This document shows, one piece after another, positions 58,326 through 64,000 of a stretch of 64,000 nt of DNA. Source of the stretch: Gemmatimonadota bacterium (GTDB taxonomy: Bacteria > Gemmatimonadota > Gemmatimonadetes > Longimicrobiales > Gaopeijiaceae); NCBI GenBank assembly GCA_009838975.1, contig VXQO01000048.1, positions 1-64,000 of the forward strand. The letters are read 5' to 3'. The translations under genes and the position numbers were made by a program. Position 1 is the first letter of the stretch. Each line of letters opens with the position of its first letter. The notes under the pieces were generated by a model. The model saw only the letters and a list, made by a program, of their open reading frames with translations, searched no databases and had not been told where the DNA came from.

Positions 58326-58397
58326 TAGGATAGATAAGGTAATGGCAAAGGGGGGCGATGCGATGTCTGGACGGGACACCGTGAGAACGCGCACCGG

Positions 58398-61300
58398 ATG
58401 ACGGACACTGCCGGGGGTATCGGAGACCGATTCCGGGGGAAGACCGTGACCTGGATCGGGTTCTTCTGTCTGCTCGCCTGGACCCGGGTCGATTCCCCGT
58501 GGATCCTCGCGGCCACATCTCTCTGCATCGCGCTCTCTGCTGCCCGCGCAGCCAGGGGTTGGCGTCACGCCTCCGCAACACTGCTGCTCGGTGCCGGAGT
58601 CGTGGTGGGTTTCCACACAGACGCCACGACCCGGCGACTGTCCTCGGACTGGGCGGAATATTGGGAGGAACGGAGGAGTGCCGTTGCCGAGCGGGTGGGT
58701 CTGGAGTTCGATGCCCTGGTGGTTGAAGGGGAACGAACGGTCGCCAGAGTATCGGAACTGGCGCGCGTCGGATCGCCGCCGGCCGTTCTGCAGGATTCGC
58801 TGCGGAACATTCTGGAGGAGTCCGGTATGACGGCCGTAGCGGTCCTTGATGAAGACGGTCGGTTCGTCGCATGGGAAGGAAGCCACCACGGCCGTTTGCC
58901 CGAAGGCGTCGCAGCCGGTACCAGTCGGTACGCGTATTCGGGAACCCCCCTCTTTTCCTACCTGTACTTTGCGGCGGAGCAGCCCGCCGGTGGCGGAACC
59001 GCCGTCGCCGCGTCGCTGATGGGATCGGACCTTCCGGCCCCATTCGCTTCGGGCCTCGGCGACTTCGCATCGAGGTTCGCCGAGGAGTCCGGTGAGCGGA
59101 TCCGAATCGAGAGCTCGGAGAGAACCGCTGGGCCCGGGGTGCTCGATCTTGGATGGCCGGACGAAACGCTGCTGAGCATTGCGATCGTCGAGCCGGATCC
59201 GTCCGAACGCCGCTCGGAGGTGCGGGCGTCGCGGGCAGGATTGGTGGTGATTCTGGCGGCCCTCGCCTGGCTCCTCCACGCGTTCTACGGTGCCAGAGGG
59301 GGCGTTCGGTACGCAGTGGGCGGGCTTGTCGCGGCCGCCGTCCTGGTCCCGCTCGAGAGTATTCTGAAGACGCCGGAGTTCCTTGCCCTGGCAACCCGGA
59401 GTCTGGACGGACCACTGCCGTTGTCGCTGGGACGCGTCCTGCTTCTAGGTGCCGCCGCCGCACCGATCGTTATCCTGGCCGGGCCCCGACGGCGCCTTGG
59501 GTCGGCCGCCTGGGTCCTGCCCGTGACCGTGGCGATCAGCTTCCCTCTGATCCTGTCATGGCTCGGAGATGCCGCTTCACTCGAGGTCCTCGGATCCAGC
59601 GACCTCCAGTGGGTCGTCTTTCAGCTCGCTGCAACATTGGTGCTAACGCTTGTGGCCGGGACGGCGCTACTGTTCCGGGGCAGGGCGGATTCCCGCAGCG
59701 GTTCGGGGCTGGCGGTGGTCGGGATGGCCGTGGCCGTCGGTCTGGGTGTCGCGGTGGCCGCGGGTGTCCGGACCGGTCCCCATGTCGCTCCAGGCCTGGC
59801 GATGCTCTGGGTGCTGCCCGCGATCCTCGTCGGGCGCGGAGTGGAAGCGGGTAGCCGCGTTTCCTACCCGCGATGGTTCTGTGCCTTCTGGCTCTCCGCG
59901 ACCGCCGTCCTGCCGTTCGCATGGTCGATGAGGACCGAGGCGCGCATGGCCATCGCGGAGCAACAGCTCGGTCAGCTCGGAATCGCGCCGGATCCCGAGG
60001 TGCACACGCTGCTTGACCGGTTCGCCAACCAGGTGGATTCGCTCCACCGGGCCGGTGCCGGAGCCGTGGAGATGATGTATCAGAGCTGGGTGTCGAGCGG
60101 GCTCTCGGCTCAGGGCTCACCGATCTTCCTGACGCTGTGGTCCGGCGAAGGGAATCCCGAGCAGGAACTGCGACTCGGTGTCAAGGGAGACCTGCCGCCC
60201 GTTGTAGGCGAACTCCTGCCCGAGATCCGCACCGCCGGAACCAGGGAGCATCACCTGCTTGCAGAGGTCGACGTACGCCACCTCATTGCCGTGTCCCTCT
60301 CGGATGGGCGGGTCGTGACCGGGACCATTCCGCCCCGGCGCACGATCGCCGAGCCGTCGGAACTCGGGCCACTCTTCTCCGCCGTGGAAGAAGGCGGCGA
60401 TCAGGAATTCCTCACGCTGGTTCGTAGTCCCGGGGGAACCCCCGGCCCCGGTCCTGGAAGGGTCGCCTGGAGCCGGAATGCGGAAGGCTGGATGGGTGAG
60501 ATTTCCGCTGCGTTCCCCGACGGGAACTACTCGGTTGCCTATACCATCAGCATTCCCAATCTCTCGGTAATGTTCGCGCGCGCGACTCTGGTGCTGGTGC
60601 TGAACCTCGTCGTCATCTCGCTACTGTGGCTCCTGAGCGTCTGGATCCTCGGGTTCCGCTTCTCGGTTCCCATCGACTGGAGGGAGCTGTTCACGTCCTT
60701 CCGCGCTCGGGTGACCTGGACGCTCTTCGGTTTCTTCATCCTTTCCAACGTCGTCTTCGGCACGCTCGCCTACCGAACTCTGTCGGGCGCCTCGGAAAGA
60801 ACCGCCACGGCCCTTGCGGAGCGCGTCGTCAGCCAGATTGCGGAAGTGTACCGCGAAGAGGGCGGTTCGATGGAGCTGCTGGCGAGGCGGGTAGGCGCGG
60901 ACCTCCTCGAGTACCGGCGGGGGGAACTCGTCGGAGGCTCTGCCGACGAACTGATCGAGCTTGGGCTGTACGAGAGTTGGGTGGATCCGGAGATCTACGC
61001 CGCGCTTGAAACGGGACAGCAGCGGGAGGCGTCGAAGGTCGCCAGCCTGGGTGACTGGCGATACGTGCTCGCGCATCGCCGTCTTCCCGACGGGGATATC
61101 GTCGCGTCTCCGGTGCCCCTGAGGGCCGGGGCGGCGGCGCTCAGGCGGCGTGATGTCGCCGACCTTCTCGGGGTGGCCATCGTACTGGGGCCGATCCTCT
61201 CGCTGGGACTGGCCCTGATCGTGGGCAGGGCGCTGGCCAGGCCGATTCAAACCTTGCAGGTGGCGTCGGAACGGGTGGGGCGGGGGAACCTGGCGGTCCA

Positions 61301-62447
61301 CCTTCCGGAAGACCGGCTCGACGAGTTCGGAGCGGTGTTCGCTGCGTTCAACAGGATGGTGCTCCGCCTCGGCGAAGCGCGGAGGGAGCTGCTGAGGACC
61401 ACGCGCCGCACCCAGGCAATCGTGGAGGAGGTCGCTACTGGGGTGATTGCGCTGGACACGAGGGGTCGCGTGACAGTGGCGAATCCGGTAGCGGAATCGC
61501 TTCTGGGAGCACCACTGGAAACGGGAGCGACCATCCCGAGGAGCGGGGAGAGGGGCGGCGAGCTGGCGGATTGGCTCGACACCTACAGGAAAAGCGGCGC
61601 GAGCGAGTCCGACGGGGACTTCCGCTGGACCGACCGCAGGATCCGGGCCAGAGCCAGAAGAGTCGTGCAGGAAGGACGTGTGGGCGGGGTGGTGGTAAGT
61701 CTGGAGGACGTTACGGACGAACTCCGCAGTGAGCGGATTCTGGCCTGGGGCGAGATGGCCAAGCAGGTCGCGCACGAGGTGAAGAATCCGTTGACGCCAA
61801 TCAAGCTGTCGGTGCAGCACCTGCGCCGGGCGTGGAGCCACCGGCGCAGCGACTTCGGCGGGATCCTCGATCGCAACGTCACGACGATCCTCGGCGAGAT
61901 TGATCGACTCGCGGCGATTGCGCGCAGCTTCTCGCGACTCGCCTCGCCCGCCGCGGAGAACACGGGGCCTCTGGAGGCAGTGGATGTCGAGTTGGTGGTT
62001 GGGGAGGTTCTGGACCTCTACGAGGGAGGCGCACAGGCTTCGGTCCAACTGGTCGGAGAGTTGGCCGACCACCTGCCCCAGGTCGCTTGTCGCGCGGATG
62101 AACTCAAGCAGGTACTGCTCAATCTGGTCGAGAATTCCCGCGCTGCGATGCCGGGCGGCGGCGTGGTGCGCATCCTGGCCGCCGAAGCGGAGGACCGCGC
62201 CGGCGAGGTGGCGGTGACGGTCGTCGACGAAGGTAGGGGGATCCCGGAGCAGCTGCTTCCGCGCATCTTCGAGCCGCGTTTCTCCACCCGCTCGAAGGGC
62301 GCCGGCCTCGGGCTCGCCATCGTGAAGCGTCTGGTCGATTCGTGGAGTGGAACGGTGGAGGTGGAGAGCAGAATCGGACGCGGCACCACGGTGCGCATCA
62401 GGTTGGGGAAATGGCTTGGCAGTTCCGGTGCGCCTGCGGTAGAATGA
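58398..62447 (+). CDS. Very large multi-TM NtrY-like sensor histidine kinase (1349 aa)
   Basis: Many TM segments, HAMP-like LARPIQTLQVASERVGRGNLAVHLPEDRLDEFGAVFAAFNRMV, PAS-like region, H-box MAKQVAHEVKNPLTPIKLSVQHLRRAW, N-box LKQVLLNLVENSRAAMPGG, G boxes VVDEGRGIPEQLLPRIFEPRFSTRSKGAGLGLAIVKRLVDSWSGTVEVES. Confidence 0.92.
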   Translation: MTDTAGGIGDRFRGKTVTWIGFFCLLAWTRVDSPWILAATSLCIALSAARAARGWRHASATLLLGAGVVVGFHTDATTRRLSSDWAEYWEERRSAVAERVGLEFDALVVEGERTVARVSELARVGSPPAVLQDSLRNILEESGMTAVAVLDEDGRFVAWEGSHHGRLPEGVAAGTSRYAYSGTPLFSYLYFAAEQPAGGGTAVAASLMGSDLPAPFASGLGDFASRFAEESGERIRIESSERTAGPGVLDLGWPDETLLSIAIVEPDPSERRSEVRASRAGLVVILAALAWLLHAFYGARGGVRYAVGGLVAAAVLVPLESILKTPEFLALATRSLDGPLPLSLGRVLLLGAAAAPIVILAGPRRRLGSAAWVLPVTVAISFPLILSWLGDAASLEVLGSSDLQWVVFQLAATLVLTLVAGTALLFRGRADSRSGSGLAVVGMAVAVGLGVAVAAGVRTGPHVAPGLAMLWVLPAILVGRGVEAGSRVSYPRWFCAFWLSATAVLPFAWSMRTEARMAIAEQQLGQLGIAPDPEVHTLLDRFANQVDSLHRAGAGAVEMMYQSWVSSGLSAQGSPIFLTLWSGEGNPEQELRLGVKGDLPPVVGELLPEIRTAGTREHHLLAEVDVRHLIAVSLSDGRVVTGTIPPRRTIAEPSELGPLFSAVEEGGDQEFLTLVRSPGGTPGPGPGRVAWSRNAEGWMGEISAAFPDGNYSVAYTISIPNLSVMFARATLVLVLNLVVISLLWLLSVWILGFRFSVPIDWRELFTSFRARVTWTLFGFFILSNVVFGTLAYRTLSGASERTATALAERVVSQIAEVYREEGGSMELLARRVGADLLEYRRGELVGGSADELIELGLYESWVDPEIYAALETGQQREASKVASLGDWRYVLAHRRLPDGDIVASPVPLRAGAAALRRRDVADLLGVAIVLGPILSLGLALIVGRALARPIQTLQVASERVGRGNLAVHLPEDRLDEFGAVFAAFNRMVLRLGEARRELLRTTRRTQAIVEEVATGVIALDTRGRVTVANPVAESLLGAPLETGATIPRSGERGGELADWLDTYRKSGASESDGDFRWTDRRIRARARRVVQEGRVGGVVVSLEDVTDELRSERILAWGEMAKQVAHEVKNPLTPIKLSVQHLRRAWSHRRSDFGGILDRNVTTILGEIDRLAAIARSFSRLASPAAENTGPLEAVDVELVVGEVLDLYEGGAQASVQLVGELADHLPQVACRADELKQVLLNLVENSRAAMPGGGVVRILAAEAEDRAGEVAVTVVDEGRGIPEQLLPRIFEPRFSTRSKGAGLGLAIVKRLVDSWSGTVEVESRIGRGTTVRIRLGKWLGSSGAPAVE

Positions 62448-62451
62448 GGAT

Positions 62452-63078
62452 GTGCTCACCTTGACGCCTGGCCACAACCACGACCCCGAGGCCCGTGCGG
62501 CCGGCCATGCGCATGTTCGTCCCTTCGACCTGGCCGGGTGGATACACGAACATTCTCCGGGACTCGCCGAGAGATGGGCACGGGGACTCGCGGCATCCGG
62601 CGAGACGTGGAGTGGCGCCAGCGAGTCCATTCTGCGACCGTTCTGCCGGACGCTGGTGTCCTTGCTTCCGGGAATGATCACCCCTGGTCGAACCGAGATC
62701 CTCCCCCTCTGGTCGGAGTGTGCGGAACTCTTCGGGTCGGTCGCGGCGAGGCGGGGGCTGTCGGCCGGCGAAGTCATCGAGGAGTTCCAGCTTCTTCGCG
62801 AAGTAATCCTGCGAATGGGCTTCGAAGTGGGCGCGCCCGGATCGTCGCGCGGGGCGCTGCTCAGGGAGATCCTCCTGCTGAATCGCGCAATCGACGTCGG
62901 CGTTACGCAGTCGAGCGTAGGCCACACCGACCTTCTGTTCTTCAGCCTGCTGCACGGTTCGGGCGCGCCTGAACCGCTGCGTCCCGAGGACCTGCGTGAA
63001 GTCATCGAGCAGATCGGCCAGCTCCGGGACGAGGGCCGCCGAACCATGCGGGACATGGTGCAAGCCGGCTCGGGGTGA
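62452..63078 (+). CDS. RsbRD N-terminal-domain-like protein (putative signalling partner of the kinase), GTG start
   Basis: WIHEHSPGLAERWARGLAASGE...LLPGMITPGRTEILPLWSECAELFGSVAARRGLSAGEVIEEFQLLREVILRMGFE; starts 5 nt after the kinase stop. Confidence 0.55.
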   Translation: MLTLTPGHNHDPEARAAGHAHVRPFDLAGWIHEHSPGLAERWARGLAASGETWSGASESILRPFCRTLVSLLPGMITPGRTEILPLWSECAELFGSVAARRGLSAGEVIEEFQLLREVILRMGFEVGAPGSSRGALLREILLLNRAIDVGVTQSSVGHTDLLFFSLLHGSGAPEPLRPEDLREVIEQIGQLRDEGRRTMRDMVQAGSG

Positions 63079-63127
63079 CGCAACGCGCGCCGGGCGGGAT
63101 GCGCCGCCGGGCGACGCGCCCCATCTC

Positions 63128-64000
<873 letters not shown>

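Overview
High-GC bacterial chromosome segment. Gene content and synteny suggest something like Gemmatimonadota, but this is inference and not proven. The window opens in the 3' part of a 23S rRNA, followed by 5S rRNA and a clear hairpin terminator. It continues with mostly core genes: thiE, mltG, ruvX, icd, pepA, yicC, gmk, rpoZ, coaBC, a family-4 UDG, dnaB, ispD, tsaC/LMW-phosphatase, aroE, comF, gap, an ECF sigma pair, pgk, tpiA, secG, a 2-oxoacid dehydrogenase cluster, lipB, rnhA, carA, HU, moaD-moaE-moaA, mdh, FKBP, dcd, a complete nuoA-N operon and a phosphohexomutase. A striking poly-G/poly-C tract follows. The right side holds bshB1, two MacB/FtsX-type permeases, an HlyD protein, a TolC protein, a 1349-aa NtrY-like histidine kinase with a downstream RsbRD-like protein, and the start of a pnt locus. 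I found no CRISPR array, integrase/transposase or phage module. The best leads are: an E1-alpha-like subunit that has lost its ThDP motif yet sits beside intact E1-beta and E2; an ECF sigma factor paired with a membrane protein ending in a TonB-like domain and preceded by a plausible ECF promoter, inserted between gap and pgk; an RNase HI with substituted catalytic positions; a predicted protein-arginine phosphatase; and the poly-G/poly-C anomaly, which may be an assembly join. All family calls are from reading the translations; no database search was run.
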